Positions 24,253-33,117 of a stretch of 52,106 nt of DNA are shown here, in pieces. Each line of letters starts with the position of its first letter. Within the stretch, counting starts at the first letter, position 1. The stretch covers positions 1 to 52,106 of the forward strand of contig NZ_ANAY01000039.1 of the NCBI RefSeq assembly GCF_000340965.1, given 5' to 3'. Made by a program: the position numbers and the translations under genes. Under the pieces are notes generated by a model. It was not told the origin of the DNA and ran no database searches. It worked only from the letters and a program-made list of their open reading frames with translations. This DNA is from Nocardiopsis kunsanensis DSM 44524. Its GTDB lineage: Bacteria; Actinomycetota; Actinomycetes; Streptosporangiales; Streptosporangiaceae.

Positions 24253-25227
24253 ATGTACGCGATCACCGTCACCGAACCCGGCGGCCCCGAGGCCCTCACC
24301 TGGTCCGAAGTCCCCGATCCCGCCCTCTCCGAGGGAGAGGTCCTGGTGGACGTGGCCGCCACCGCCGTCAACCGCGCCGACGTCGCCCAGCGTGAGGGCC
24401 GTTACCCGCCGCCCGCAGGCGCCTCGCAGTACCCGGGCCTGGAATGTTCGGGCACCGTGGCAGCCCTGGGGCCGGGGACCGAGGACTCGGGCTGGTCGGT
24501 CGGTGACCGGGTGTGCGCGCTGCTGGCGGGCGGCGGATACGCGGAGAAGGTCGCGGTGCCGGTCGGCCAGCTGTTGCCGGTGCCCTCGGGCATCGGGCTG
24601 GAGGAGGCGGCGAGCCTGCCCGAGGTGGCCTGCACGGTCTGGTCGAACCTGGTGATGGTCGGGCACCTGCGCGCGGGTGAGACCGTACTGATCCACGGCG
24701 GGGGCAGCGGGATCGGCACGTTCGCGATCCAGTTCGCCCGGGCCATGGGGGCGCGGGTCGCGGTCACCGCCGGCAGCGAGGAGAAGCTGGCGGCCTGCCG
24801 TGAGCTCGGAGCGCAGATCACCGTCAACTACCGCTCCGAGGACTTCACCGAGCGTATGCGTGAGGAGGGCGGAGCCGACCTGGTCCTCGACATCATGGGC
24901 GGCGCCTACCTCGACAAGAACCTGCGTGCCCTGCGCACCGGCGGCCGGGTCACGGTCATCGCACTCATGGGGGGTCGCAGCGCGGAACTGGATCTCGGCC
25001 GTATACTCGCCAAGAGGCTCTCCGTGCATGCGACCGCGCTGCGTTCCCGGCCCGTCGACGAGAAGGCGACGATCGTCGCGGGAGTACTGGAGCACGTCTG
25101 GCCGTTGATCGAAGACAGGAAGATCCGGCCCGTCGTCGACCGTTCGCTGCCGATGCACGAGGCGCCCGATGCGCACCGCGCCATGGAGGCGAGTGAGCAC
25201 ACTGGCAAGATCCTCCTCACACGCTGA
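24253..25227 (+). CDS. NAD(P)H:quinone oxidoreductase (zinc-independent MDR)
   Basis: This 324-residue medium-chain dehydrogenase/reductase has a GroES-like N-terminal domain (NRADVAQREGRYPPP) and the nucleotide-binding HGGGSGIGTFAIQFA segment at about 156-170. It lacks catalytic zinc ligands, as in the PIG3/QOR group. The ATG at 24253 begins MYAITVTEPGG, where similarity starts. Its stop is 25 nt before the bpa start, so the two are probably one operon. Mycobacterium has a similar oxidoreductase a few genes from its bpa (Rv3777 and Rv3780). Confidence 0.87.
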   Translation: MYAITVTEPGGPEALTWSEVPDPALSEGEVLVDVAATAVNRADVAQREGRYPPPAGASQYPGLECSGTVAALGPGTEDSGWSVGDRVCALLAGGGYAEKVAVPVGQLLPVPSGIGLEEAASLPEVACTVWSNLVMVGHLRAGETVLIHGGGSGIGTFAIQFARAMGARVAVTAGSEEKLAACRELGAQITVNYRSEDFTERMREEGGADLVLDIMGGAYLDKNLRALRTGGRVTVIALMGGRSAELDLGRILAKRLSVHATALRSRPVDEKATIVAGVLEHVWPLIEDRKIRPVVDRSLPMHEAPDAHRAMEASEHTGKILLTR

Positions 25228-25252
25228 CGGTGTTCGGACCAGAAGGGACCCC

Positions 25253-25810
25253 ATGAGCAACGAGGACCACGAACAGGAGCGCCCCGAGGTTCTGGTGATG
25301 GGAGACCAGCCACAGGGCGAGGAAGGGGGCGGGGGTCCCTCCCAGGAGCCGCGCGCCCTGGCCGACATGGTGGAGCAGCCGGCGAAGGTCATGCGGATCG
25401 GCAGCATGATCCGCCAGCTCCTGGACGAGGTGAAGGCCGCACCTCTGGACGATGCCAGCCGTGCGCGCCTGAAGGAGATCCACGAGTCATCCATCGAGGA
25501 ACTGGAGGACGGCCTGGCCCCCGAGCTCATCGAGGAGCTGGAGCGGCTCACGCTGCCTTTCACGCAGGGCTCCTCACCCAGCGACGCCGAGCTGCGTATC
25601 GCCCAGGCCCAGCTGGTGGGCTGGCTCGAGGGGCTGTTCCACGGCATCCAGACGACGCTGTTCGCCCAGCAGATGGCTGCCCGGGCCCAGCTGGAGAACA
25701 TGCGCAAGGCCCTGCCGCAGGGGATGGCCGCGGACATGCAGCAGGCCGGGGACCCGGGCGGTCCGGCTGACCGGAGCAGTGACGGGCGGCTGGGCGGCCC
25801 CTACCTCTGA
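25253..25810 (+). CDS. bpa: bacterial proteasome activator Bpa
   Basis: This 185-residue protein closely matches Mycobacterium Rv3780: VEQPAKVMRIG, RELEDGLAPEL-like IEELEDGLAPEL, LTLPF and SDAELRIAQAQLVGWLEGLFHGIQ. Bpa forms a dodecameric ring that opens the 20S proteasome independently of ATP for unfolded substrates. The C-terminus GGPYL keeps the Tyr-Leu end that docks into the alpha-ring. The first 40 residues are variable and acidic. The ATG has an AAGGGA site. The presence of bpa implies a 20S proteasome elsewhere in the genome. Confidence 0.93.
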   Translation: MSNEDHEQERPEVLVMGDQPQGEEGGGGPSQEPRALADMVEQPAKVMRIGSMIRQLLDEVKAAPLDDASRARLKEIHESSIEELEDGLAPELIEELERLTLPFTQGSSPSDAELRIAQAQLVGWLEGLFHGIQTTLFAQQMAARAQLENMRKALPQGMAADMQQAGDPGGPADRSSDGRLGGPYL

Positions 25811-25821
25811 ACACACCCCAC

Positions 25822-25865
25822 ACGACCGGGCCCGCCGTGGGACGTCCCACGGCGGGCCCGGTCGT
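25822..25865. terminator. bidirectional terminator bpa / serS
   Basis: A perfect 44-bp palindrome (22-bp arms, no separate loop) lies between converging bpa and serS. It is the longest perfect stem in the window. Confidence 0.85.
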
Positions 25866-25890
25866 TTCCGGAGGCTGTGCGCCCCGGCCC

Positions 25891-27165
25891 CTACTTGCCC
25901 TTGGCGGGGCGGACGGGCTCCAGGACGTCACGGCCCACGTAGGGACGCAGCGCCTCGGGTACCACGACCGAACCGTCCTCGCGCTGGTGGTTCTCCAGGA
26001 TCGCGACGATCCACCGGGTCGTGGCGAGGGTCCCGTTGAGGGTCGATGCGAAGCGCGGCTTGCCGTCCTCGTCGCGGTAGCGGACGTTGAGCCGCCGGGC
26101 CTGGAACTGGGTGCAGTTGGAGGTCGACGTCAGTTCACGGTAGGTACCCTGCGTGGGGACCCAGGCCTCGCAGTCGTACTTGCGGGCCGCGCTCGTTCCC
26201 AGGTCGCCGCCGGCGATGTCGACGACACGGTAGGGCAGCTCGAGCTTGTCGAGCATGTCGCGCTCCCAGGCGAGCAGCCGCTGGTGCTCCTCGTGCGCAC
26301 GGTCCGGGTGGGCGTAGACGAACATCTCCACCTTGTTGAACTGGTGCACACGGATGATGCCGCGGGTGTCCTTGCCGTACGAGCCGGCCTCGCGACGGAA
26401 ACAGGACGACCAGCCGATGTAGCGGTTGGGCAGGGAGTCGGCGGGCAGGATCTCCCCGGCGTGGTACCCGGCGAGCGGGACCTCGGACGTACCGACCAGG
26501 TACAGGTCGTCGTCCTCCAGGTGGTAGATCTCGTCGGAGTGCTCACCGAGGAACCCGGTGCCCTCCATGGTCTCCGGCTTGACCAGAACCGGCGGGACCA
26601 TCGGCGTGAACCCCTCGGTGACGGCCTGGTTCATCGCCATGTTGAGCAGCCCGAGCTCGAGCTGGGCCCCCACTCCGGTGAGGAAGTAGAACCGCGCACC
26701 GGAGACCTTGGCGCCGCGCTCGGTGTCGATGGCCCCGAGCATCTCGCCGAGCTCGAGGTGGTCCCGGGGCGTGAAGTCGAACTCGCGGGGCTCACCGACG
26801 GTCTCCATGACCCGGAAGTCGTCGACGCCGCCTTCGGGAGCACCTTCCACGAGGTTGGGGACCTTCGCCAGGAGTGCGTCGAGCTCGTCCCCGATCCGGC
26901 CGGCCTCGGCCTCGGCCTCTTTGACCTGGGCGGCCAGGGTCTTGGCCTTGGCCAGGAGCTCTTCGCGCTCTTCCGGGGAGGCCTTGGACACCGACTTCCC
27001 GACACTCTTCTGCTCGGCCCGCTGGGTCTCGAACCGCGTGAGGGCGGAACGGCGGTCGGAGTCGAGTTCCAGCAGCCGGTCCGCGACGGAGGGGTCCTCC
27101 CCACGGGCACGCTGCGAGGCTCGGAGTCGTTCGGGGTCGTCTCGAAGTGCACGAAGGTCGATCAC
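25891..27165 (-). CDS. serS: seryl-tRNA synthetase
   Basis: This 424-residue class II synthetase has an N-terminal coiled-coil arm (about 30-110), motif 2 ([14 protein letters not shown]) and motif 3 ([16 protein letters not shown]). It charges tRNA-Ser with serine. Length is normal for the family. The GTG at 27165 ([11 protein letters not shown]) is where similarity begins and lies seven bases after a TAACCT box, with no ribosome site. The open frame upstream is not coding. Confidence 0.96.
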   Translation of the reverse strand: MIDLRALRDDPERLRASQRARGEDPSVADRLLELDSDRRSALTRFETQRAEQKSVGKSVSKASPEEREELLAKAKTLAAQVKEAEAEAGRIGDELDALLAKVPNLVEGAPEGGVDDFRVMETVGEPREFDFTPRDHLELGEMLGAIDTERGAKVSGARFYFLTGVGAQLELGLLNMAMNQAVTEGFTPMVPPVLVKPETMEGTGFLGEHSDEIYHLEDDDLYLVGTSEVPLAGYHAGEILPADSLPNRYIGWSSCFRREAGSYGKDTRGIIRVHQFNKVEMFVYAHPDRAHEEHQRLLAWERDMLDKLELPYRVVDIAGGDLGTSAARKYDCEAWVPTQGTYRELTSTSNCTQFQARRLNVRYRDEDGKPRFASTLNGTLATTRWIVAILENHQREDGSVVVPEALRPYVGRDVLEPVRPAKGK

Positions 27166-27172
27166 GTCTTGC

Positions 27173-27178
27173 AGGTTA
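27173..27178 (-). promoter_or_regulatory. -10 box of a leaderless promoter (serS)
   Basis: TAACCT on the minus strand, seven bases from the serS GTG. Confidence 0.5.
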
Positions 27179-27306
27179 CCGCCCGCTCCCCGCCGGGCCG
27201 ACATCTTTCCGGGAGTCCCGTCATGACCGCCCCTTCGCCCCGTCCCCTCGGGTGAGGGAACGCGCCGGGACCCCCGCGACGCGACCGGAGGCGAAGGAGG
27301 GACGTC

Positions 27307-27474
27307 TTGAAACCGCTGAACACGATGACCGCCGACGAACTGGCCGAGGCGTTGGACCGGCTGACCGACCGGTGTTCGCAGGACGAGGCGCTCCGGCTGG
27401 CGCTGCACCGGGAGATGTGCCGGGCGGCGGAGGAGGAATGGTTCTTCGAGGAGCCCGAGAGCTCGGTGCCTTGA
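27307..27474 (+). CDS. small protein, unknown function
   Basis: This 55-residue product starts at TTG (27307), five bases after a strong GGAGGG site, and reads [19 protein letters not shown] near its N-terminus. It is predicted helical and acidic with two Cys, and ends [14 protein letters not shown]. Third-position GC is high throughout, which supports coding. I do not recognise it. It lies alone on the plus strand between serS and pheA, converging on pheA with a 20-bp gap. Confidence 0.65.
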   Translation: MKPLNTMTADELAEALDRLTDRCSQDEALRLALHREMCRAAEEEWFFEEPESSVP

Positions 27475-27494
27475 GCGCGGGACCGGGCGGTGCC

Positions 27495-28442
27495 TCAGTC
27501 GACCTGCCCGGCCCGCACACGTGCCAGCCAACGCTCGGCCTCGGCGAAGTCGGCCTCGGTCGCGGGCCGGGGCCGCAGACGCGGTTCGAGTTCGGTGGGG
27601 CGTGCGCTGCGCGGATAACTGCCGAGGAAACGCACGTCGCGACAGACTCGGCGCAGCCCCATGAGCGCCTCGCCGACCCTGGAATCGGCGACGTGGCCCT
27701 CGGCGTCGATGCAGAAGCAGTAGTCACCGAGGGCGTCCCCGGTGGGGCGCGACTCCAGTCGGGTGAGGTTGACCCCGCGCACGGTGAACTGGTCGAGCAC
27801 GTCACCGAGCGCACCGGGGCGGTCCTGCGCGATGAAGGCCACGAGCGAGGTCAGGTCGGCCCCGGTGGGTTCGGGCAGTGTTCCGGGACGGGTGAGGTAG
27901 ATGAACCTGGTCGCGGCGTCGGAACGGTCGCCGATCCCCGAGGCCAGAGCGTGCAGACCGTAGCGCTCTCCGGCGATGACCGCACAGATCGCGGCGTCGT
28001 AGGGGGCGCCGGGTTCGGCGACGGCTCGGGCCGCGGCGGCCGTGGACGAGACCGTGTGGGTCTCGGCGTCGGGCAGGTTCCCCGCCAACCACCGGCGGCA
28101 CTGGGCCAGAGCGTGCGGGTGGGTGGCCACACGTTTGACGTCGGCCTGCTCGCTGCCGGGACGCACGAAGAGCGCGAACTCCACGGGCACGGCGGTCTCG
28201 CCGGTGATGACGAGCGGGTCCCCGTTGACGAGTTCGGCGATGGTGGCGGTGACGCTGCCCTCGACGGAGTTCTCCAGCGGGACGACACCGCCGTCGACGC
28301 CACCCGAGCGCACGGCGTCGAAGACGGCCGCGACACCCTCGCACGGCACACGCGCCTCCTCCGGGGCGTCGGGGTGCAGGGCGCGCAGGGCGGCCTCGGT
28401 GAACGTGCCCTCGGGGCCGAGGTAGGCGTATCGCTTGGCCAT
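27495..28442 (-). CDS. pheA: prephenate dehydratase
   Basis: This 315-residue protein has a prephenate dehydratase domain ([13 protein letters not shown] at the start, [11 protein letters not shown] and the catalytic TRF in DAATRFIYL) followed by a C-terminal ACT domain with [10 protein letters not shown] and [14 protein letters not shown]. It converts prephenate to phenylpyruvate, with feedback control by phenylalanine at the ACT domain. The ATG is leaderless-type. Its -10 box TAACCT includes the TAA stop of the upstream DUF4446 gene. Confidence 0.95.
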   Translation of the reverse strand: MAKRYAYLGPEGTFTEAALRALHPDAPEEARVPCEGVAAVFDAVRSGGVDGGVVPLENSVEGSVTATIAELVNGDPLVITGETAVPVEFALFVRPGSEQADVKRVATHPHALAQCRRWLAGNLPDAETHTVSSTAAAARAVAEPGAPYDAAICAVIAGERYGLHALASGIGDRSDAATRFIYLTRPGTLPEPTGADLTSLVAFIAQDRPGALGDVLDQFTVRGVNLTRLESRPTGDALGDYCFCIDAEGHVADSRVGEALMGLRRVCRDVRFLGSYPRSARPTELEPRLRPRPATEADFAEAERWLARVRAGQVD

Positions 28443-28449
28443 GTTCTTC

Positions 28450-28455
28450 AGGTTA
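28450..28455 (-). promoter_or_regulatory. -10 box of a leaderless promoter (pheA)
   Basis: TAACCT on the minus strand, seven bases from the pheA ATG. Its TAA is the stop codon of the DUF4446 gene. Confidence 0.5.
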
Positions 28456-28980
28456 CTCACCCTCCCCCGTGCGGTGGCCCCCACCTGCGCTCCGGTCGGC
28501 GTGGGAGAGAACGGTGACGGGGCCCGCGTCCCGTCCCCCCGCGTCCTGCCCCGGCCGTTCCGTGCGGGCGGCGCGACCGGTGTTCCCGGCGGGCCCGTAC
28601 CCGAGCCGGGCCGAGCGGAGCGCCCGGTCCTCCTCGGGGCTGAGCCGGATCCGGGCCCGGCCGGCGAGCACGGCCTTGGCGTAGGTACGCGCCTGGGTGT
28701 GTCCGTTGATGCACGTCAGCACGATCCCGTCCCCCCGGCTGTCGAGCAGGGCCAGGGAGAACGAGTGCGAGCCCGACCTCTCCTCGAGGGCGTCGTAGTG
28801 CACCACACCCACGTCTCGGACCGCACGGGGGTCGATGCCGGAGGAACGTACCTCGAGGCCACGATTGAGCAGGGCGCGGTTCTCGCCCTCCAGGGCGCGG
28901 ACCCTGACGGACACGAGCGCCACGAACACCGATGCGGCCAGCGCCGTGACCAGGCTGAGGAAAACCAGGAATACAACCAC
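28453..28980 (-). CDS. DUF4446 family protein
   Basis: This 175-residue protein has an N-terminal membrane helix (about 1-24), then a DUF4446 domain (FSLALLDSRGDGIVLTCINGHTQARTYAKAV and LSPEEDRALRSA) and a Gly/Arg-rich tail. Its function is unknown. The GTG start (28980) lies six bases after TACGCT with no ribosome site. Its 3' end carries the pheA promoter. Confidence 0.82.
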   Translation of the reverse strand: MVVFLVFLSLVTALAASVFVALVSVRVRALEGENRALLNRGLEVRSSGIDPRAVRDVGVVHYDALEERSGSHSFSLALLDSRGDGIVLTCINGHTQARTYAKAVLAGRARIRLSPEEDRALRSARLGYGPAGNTGRAARTERPGQDAGGRDAGPVTVLSHADRSAGGGHRTGEGE

Positions 28981-28986
28981 GGCGCG

Positions 28987-28992
28987 AGCGTA
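28987..28992 (-). promoter_or_regulatory. -10 box of a possible leaderless promoter (DUF4446)
   Basis: TACGCT on the minus strand, six bases from the GTG start. Weaker than the other cases. Confidence 0.35.
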
Positions 28993-29061
28993 GCGTCACG
29001 GAGAGCATTCTCGTGGCAGCTCCGGGCCATCGCATCCGGTTCGTGACCCGGCCGGGGAAGG

Positions 29062-29856
29062 TCAGCGCGGTGCACCGGCCCGGATCAGCCCGGTGCGGGA
29101 CAGGGCCCGCCGTGCGACAGGGCCGGCCCCGCGCACGGCCAACGCACGGGCCACGTCGGTGAACTGGCGGGCACGGTGCGCCTGTGCCCGCAGGTCGGTG
29201 CCGATGGCACGGTGCTCCAGCGGTACCTCGACCTCGATCAGGCTCAGGTTCGCCCGCAGGACGTCGATGGACAGCCCGGTCTCCGCGCCGAAGCCCCGGG
29301 CCAGTGGGCGAGCGGTCTCGAAGGCCGCACGGGTCAGGCAGCGTTGCCCGTTGAGCGGTTGCTCCGGTTCCCACCCGGTGGCGCGACGCACTCCTCCGCG
29401 GGCCAGACGCACGACGAAGCCGTGTCCGCCGAGGCGGGCACGGGTGGCGGGGAAGAGCGCGATGGACATGTCGGCCCGTTCCTCGACGACCGGTTCGATC
29501 AGCGGGGCGGCGTCCGCGGCACTCCTGCCGAGGTCCGCGTCGAGGAAGAGCAGGTGGCGTGGCGGGGAACCGGAGCGGTTCTGGTGCACCTCGATCCGGG
29601 AGAGGGCCTCGGCGCCGGTCTCCATGGCCGCGCCCTTGCCCCGGTTGTGCTGGTGGCGCACGAGGCGGGCACCGGCTTCACGCGCAAGGGCCCCGGTTCG
29701 GTCGGTCGACCCGTCGTCGACGACGAGGACCAGATCCACACCGGGCAGGGACCGGGCGGCCTCGACGGTCGAGCCGACCCTGAGTTCCTCGTCCTTGGCC
29801 GGGATGATCACAGCGACCCCGGGGCGGTCCGGGCCGCCGTCGGCCCCGCATCCCAC
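29062..29856 (-). CDS. family 2 glycosyltransferase
   Basis: This 264-residue GT-A enzyme has VAVIIPAKDEE at the N-terminus, the nucleotide-sugar motif LVVDDGSTDRT and the metal-binding LFLDADLG. There is no membrane helix, so it is cytosolic or peripheral. The acceptor is unknown. The GTG start (29856) is only 10 nt after the stop of the STAS gene, with no ribosome site, so translation is probably coupled. Confidence 0.83.
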   Translation of the reverse strand: MGCGADGGPDRPGVAVIIPAKDEELRVGSTVEAARSLPGVDLVLVVDDGSTDRTGALAREAGARLVRHQHNRGKGAAMETGAEALSRIEVHQNRSGSPPRHLLFLDADLGRSAADAAPLIEPVVEERADMSIALFPATRARLGGHGFVVRLARGGVRRATGWEPEQPLNGQRCLTRAAFETARPLARGFGAETGLSIDVLRANLSLIEVEVPLEHRAIGTDLRAQAHRARQFTDVARALAVRGAGPVARRALSRTGLIRAGAPR

Positions 29857-29866
29857 GCCAGCGCGG

Positions 29867-30217
29867 TCAGATACCGGGGCCGGCGGAGGCGGAGAACACT
29901 CCGAGGTCCTGATGGATGGTGAAGACCTCGTCCAGCCCGGTGACCTCCAGCACCTTGGTGACCGCGGGCTTGGGCGCGACGAGTTCCAGGTCGCCGTCCT
30001 TGTCGCGAGAGCGCTTCATCGCCGACAGCAGCACACTGATGCCGGTCGAGTCGCAGAATTCGACTCTCGACATGTCGATGACCAGACGCCGTGCCCCACC
30101 CTCCAGGGCTCCGACGAGTTCGTCGCGCAACTGGGGTGCCGTGTACAGGTCGACCTCACCGCCCACAGTTACCACTGCGGCGTCGTCCTGAGATCGGCTC
30201 GATATCTTCAACTCCAC
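29867..30217 (-). CDS. STAS-domain anti-sigma-factor antagonist, BldG-like
   Basis: This 116-residue STAS protein has VTVGGEVDLYTAPQLRDEL and the phosphorylation motif CDSTG, with Ser57 as the predicted phosphoacceptor (the same number as in Streptomyces BldG). When unphosphorylated it would bind an RsbW-type kinase and free a sigma factor. The GTG at 30217 is chosen because a TACAGT box sits seven bases upstream and because it gives the usual family length. The longer frame to 30298 is not supported. The RsbW-like gene lies 123 nt upstream. Confidence 0.88.
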   Translation of the reverse strand: MELKISSRSQDDAAVVTVGGEVDLYTAPQLRDELVGALEGGARRLVIDMSRVEFCDSTGISVLLSAMKRSRDKDGDLELVAPKPAVTKVLEVTGLDEVFTIHQDLGVFSASAGPGI

Positions 30218-30224
30218 AGTCGTG

Positions 30225-30230
30225 ACTGTA
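30225..30230 (-). promoter_or_regulatory. -10 box of a leaderless promoter (STAS gene)
   Basis: CGCTACAGT on the minus strand, with the T seven bases from the GTG. The same CGCTACAGT string recurs before the RsbW-like gene. Confidence 0.5.
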
Positions 30231-30340
30231 GCGTCCACGTCGAGCACCGGCCACTCCGTCGGCGGCGTTTCCCTCCTTCGCCGCTGATCTGCGAACACGC
30301 ACCGCAGACCCGGTATCGGATGCGCTGCCCGGGTGGGGCC

Positions 30341-30946
30341 TCAGAGAACGGCGCTCCGGACGGGCGAATCGCCGGGCACACCCATCGGGAACTCGACGAC
30401 GGGGTCCCCGCCGGAGATGTCGGTGTGCAGGCCCTCGACCGCCTCGGCGACGACGGCGGCACGGTCGGGGGCGAAGTCGTCGCCGGCGACCTCCATGACT
30501 GCCCACACCGTGGTGGTGTCGGAGTCCATCTCGGTGCCCCAGCGCCCGGCGAGAGCCTGGACGATACCCAGGCCGCGGCCCCCGAGGCCGGAGACCGAGG
30601 GTCGGGCGACACGGGGCATGGTGCTGGATCCTCCGTCCCGCACCGAGAGCTCCACCCACCCGGAGGAGTCCTGTCCCTGGCCGAACTCGGCCCGCCAGGA
30701 GACACCGACGCTGCCCTCCCGGGGAGCGGGCAACGGGGTTGCGTGGCGCAACGCATTACTGACGAGTTCGCTGAGGACGAGAGCGGCGTCGTCGAGACGT
30801 TCCTCGCCGAGCCCCAGACCGGCGAGGTCGTCCTGGAGCAGCTTGCGTGCTCCAGTGACGCTGGAGGGGACGTAGGGAAGGGTGACGTTCCGCTCGACCT
30901 GGTGCGGGCACTCCCCGTCGTCGGGTGAGGTTCTGTCTCCTGCCAC
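30341..30946 (-). CDS. RsbW-like anti-sigma factor / serine kinase
   Basis: This 201-residue protein is a GHKL ATPase of the anti-sigma type: N-box ELVSNALRHA (Asn64 binds Mg-ATP), G1 VRDGG and G2 GLGGRGLGIVQALAGRWG. It would phosphorylate the adjacent STAS protein and sequester a sigma factor. The C-terminal 45 residues extend beyond the core domain. The GTG start has AGGGA at about nine bases. No sigma factor gene is in the window. Confidence 0.86.
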   Translation of the reverse strand: MAGDRTSPDDGECPHQVERNVTLPYVPSSVTGARKLLQDDLAGLGLGEERLDDAALVLSELVSNALRHATPLPAPREGSVGVSWRAEFGQGQDSSGWVELSVRDGGSSTMPRVARPSVSGLGGRGLGIVQALAGRWGTEMDSDTTTVWAVMEVAGDDFAPDRAAVVAEAVEGLHTDISGGDPVVEFPMGVPGDSPVRSAVL

Positions 30947-30969
30947 GGCTTTTGTCCCTGAGTGTTCGT

Positions 30970-30975
30970 ACTGTA
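30970..30975 (-). promoter_or_regulatory. -10 box of RsbW-like gene
   Basis: CGCTACAGT on the minus strand predicts a short leader of about 17 nt. It matches the STAS gene promoter exactly over nine bases. Confidence 0.45.
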
Positions 30976-31123
30976 GCGAGCAGGGTGGAAGTCACCGATG
31001 TGTAGCACCGGTTCCACCAGGGGTGGAAATGCCCCGATCCCGCAGGTCGAAAACGTGGAACCGGAGCAGTTCAGGACCCCTCGCCGACGCCCGAGACCTC
31101 GGAACGCTTACTCAGCAAGGCTT

Positions 31124-31159
31124 CAGTGCTTTTTGAGATTTTTGTTGTTTCATGCACTG
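31124..31159. other. AT-rich, phased T-tract segment
   Basis: T-runs at 31130-31134, 31139-31143 and 31148-31150 are spaced nine bases apart between inverted CAGTGC and GCACTG. This is an AT island in a GC-rich genome and should be curved. It lies between the histidine kinase stop and the RsbW-like promoter. Confidence 0.5.
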
Positions 31160-31181
31160 ATCGGGACAACTGTGATTCGTG

Positions 31182-33041
31182 TTACTCACCACCCGCGAGC
31201 AGGGGAAGCGTGAGCCGGACCCGGGTTCCGTGGTCCAACCCCTCGGCGGTGACGTCCCCGCCCTGCTCCCGGGCGAGTTGGCGCACAATGTAGAGCCCGA
31301 TGCCGATTCCGCCGAACTTGCGGCGATTGCCCCGCACCCCCGACTGGACGAAGCGGTCGAAAACCCTCTCCTCGTCACCGGGCCGCAGCCCCATCCCCTC
31401 GTCCTCGATGGTCACCACGGCCTCCTCCCCCTCGGCGCGCACACTGACGTGCACGGTCCCCCCTTCGGGGGAGAACTTGAGCGCGTTGTCCAGGAGCTGA
31501 TCCATGATCATGCCGGTTGCCAGAGGATCCCCGACCGCCGACGGCAGAAGAGCACCGGCCTCCATGAGCACGTCGTGGTGTTCGGAGAGCGGGCGGAAGG
31601 CCGTGACGGCCTGATGGAGTAGTTCACACAGGTCGAAGGGGGCACGCTTGACGTCGAGATCGCCACGGGAGACCTCCGAACCCAGGCTCAGCCGTTCCAC
31701 CAGCGCGACCAGGGAACGCGACCGCTCGACGATGGTCCCGACCGCCTCGCGTCGGGCCCCCGGGTCGAGATGGTTCCACCGGGTGCGGAGGGTGGAGGCC
31801 AGACCGTGGATCACGGTGATGGGGGTACGCAGCTCGTGGCCGGTCGTGGCCAGGAACAACTCCTGGTCGTCCTCCATGTGCTTCTGCGCGGTGATGTCGC
31901 GGAAGTCCACGACCCACTCGTGGGTGCGCGGGATCCGCGCCATGAGGATCTCCAACCACCGCCCGTCGTCCAGCTTGTGCTTGATGGGTTCACCGTGGCG
32001 CGCGGGCATGGGGAAAGGAGGGTGGCGACCGGTCATCGTCTCCGCGCTGTACCCGGTGAGTTCCACCGCCGAACGGTTCCACTTGCGCACACGCCCGTCG
32101 AAGTCGAGGACGGCGATGCCGTCGGCGCTGGAGTCGGCCACGACCTGCTCGTGCAGGCGCTGGCGGTCGGTCTCCTCGTAGGCCAGGGCGTTGCCGATGG
32201 CCACACCGGCGTGTGCGGCCAGGAGTTCGAGCAGTTCCAGCTCCACGTGCCCCACCTTGCGCCGACTGTAGAGCGCGTAGAGCGCACCGTAGGGGCGGCC
32301 GTGCACGTTGGACACGCACAGCGCGATGGTGTGCAGGCCGGGAAGGTCGGCCCAGATGAGGTCCTGCAGGCCCCGGGTGTCCTCGTTGGCCAGGAGCACG
32401 GACTTGCCACTGCGCAGGAGCTCACCGAACAGGCTGCTCTCCAGGGGCGCGCTGGACCCGTGCAGGTTCTCCGACAGTTCACTGAGGCTGACCAGCTCGA
32501 CACGGTCCTCGTTGAGCAGGACGAACCCGCCGGCGTCGGCCCCGGTGAGCTCGGTGATGCTGCCGGACAGGCGGTCCAGCACCGACTGGAGGCTGAGGTC
32601 GGCGTTGATGTCCACGACCATGTCGGTGAGGCGGCGCACCAGGCGGGCGCGTTCCATCGCCGCGGAGTGGACCTCGGTCTCACTCTCACGCGGGCAGAGC
32701 GTGAGCACCCACCCGTGCCACTGACCGGTACTCCGATCGTGCGCGGGAGCGGTACTGACCCGCACGTTCACCATCCCGCGTTCTTTGTGCAGGCGGCGTG
32801 TGACGATCGAGAGCGGGGTCCCGGCCCGGGCCTGTTCGAGGACGGCTCCGTGCTCGGTCCTGAGCTCGCCGGGAACGATCGGCAGCTCCCGGCCCAGGAC
32901 CTCCTCCCGGGACCATCCGAGCATGCGCTCGGCCGCCGGGTTCCAATGGGTCACCCGGGACGCGCCGTCGATCACGATCACGGCGTCGCCCGCAGAGGCC
33001 ACGACGTCGTCGGCGCTGAGGGGATCGCGCTCGGAACTCAC
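31182..33041 (-). CDS. soluble hybrid-sensor histidine kinase (PAS-GAF-PAS-HisKA-HATPase)
   Basis: This 619-residue protein has a PAS domain (about 5-115), GAF (about 145-290), a second PAS (about 298-390), a HisKA domain with phosphoacceptor His402 in GHELRTP, and a HATPase with Asn519 in the N-box, DEGMG at 547-551 and GIGIGLYI. There are no membrane segments, so it senses a cytoplasmic signal. No response regulator is adjacent. Its neighbours are a partner-switching pair instead. The GTG start (33041) lacks a clear ribosome site. Confidence 0.9.
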   Translation of the reverse strand: MSSERDPLSADDVVASAGDAVIVIDGASRVTHWNPAAERMLGWSREEVLGRELPIVPGELRTEHGAVLEQARAGTPLSIVTRRLHKERGMVNVRVSTAPAHDRSTGQWHGWVLTLCPRESETEVHSAAMERARLVRRLTDMVVDINADLSLQSVLDRLSGSITELTGADAGGFVLLNEDRVELVSLSELSENLHGSSAPLESSLFGELLRSGKSVLLANEDTRGLQDLIWADLPGLHTIALCVSNVHGRPYGALYALYSRRKVGHVELELLELLAAHAGVAIGNALAYEETDRQRLHEQVVADSSADGIAVLDFDGRVRKWNRSAVELTGYSAETMTGRHPPFPMPARHGEPIKHKLDDGRWLEILMARIPRTHEWVVDFRDITAQKHMEDDQELFLATTGHELRTPITVIHGLASTLRTRWNHLDPGARREAVGTIVERSRSLVALVERLSLGSEVSRGDLDVKRAPFDLCELLHQAVTAFRPLSEHHDVLMEAGALLPSAVGDPLATGMIMDQLLDNALKFSPEGGTVHVSVRAEGEEAVVTIEDEGMGLRPGDEERVFDRFVQSGVRGNRRKFGGIGIGLYIVRQLAREQGGDVTAEGLDHGTRVRLTLPLLAGGE

Positions 33042-33051
33042 GCGGTCATGG

Positions 33052-33077
33052 TGCCACTCGGGGACGCCCGAGTGGCA
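33052..33077 (-). terminator. hairpin after rhodanese gene
   Basis: A perfect 10-bp stem (33052-33061 against 33068-33077) with a 6-nt loop lies in the 76-bp gap between the rhodanese stop and the kinase start. Confidence 0.55.
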
Positions 33078-33117
33078 GGCCTTTGCGTAATCGACAGGAA
33101 TCGGCCACCGAAAACGG

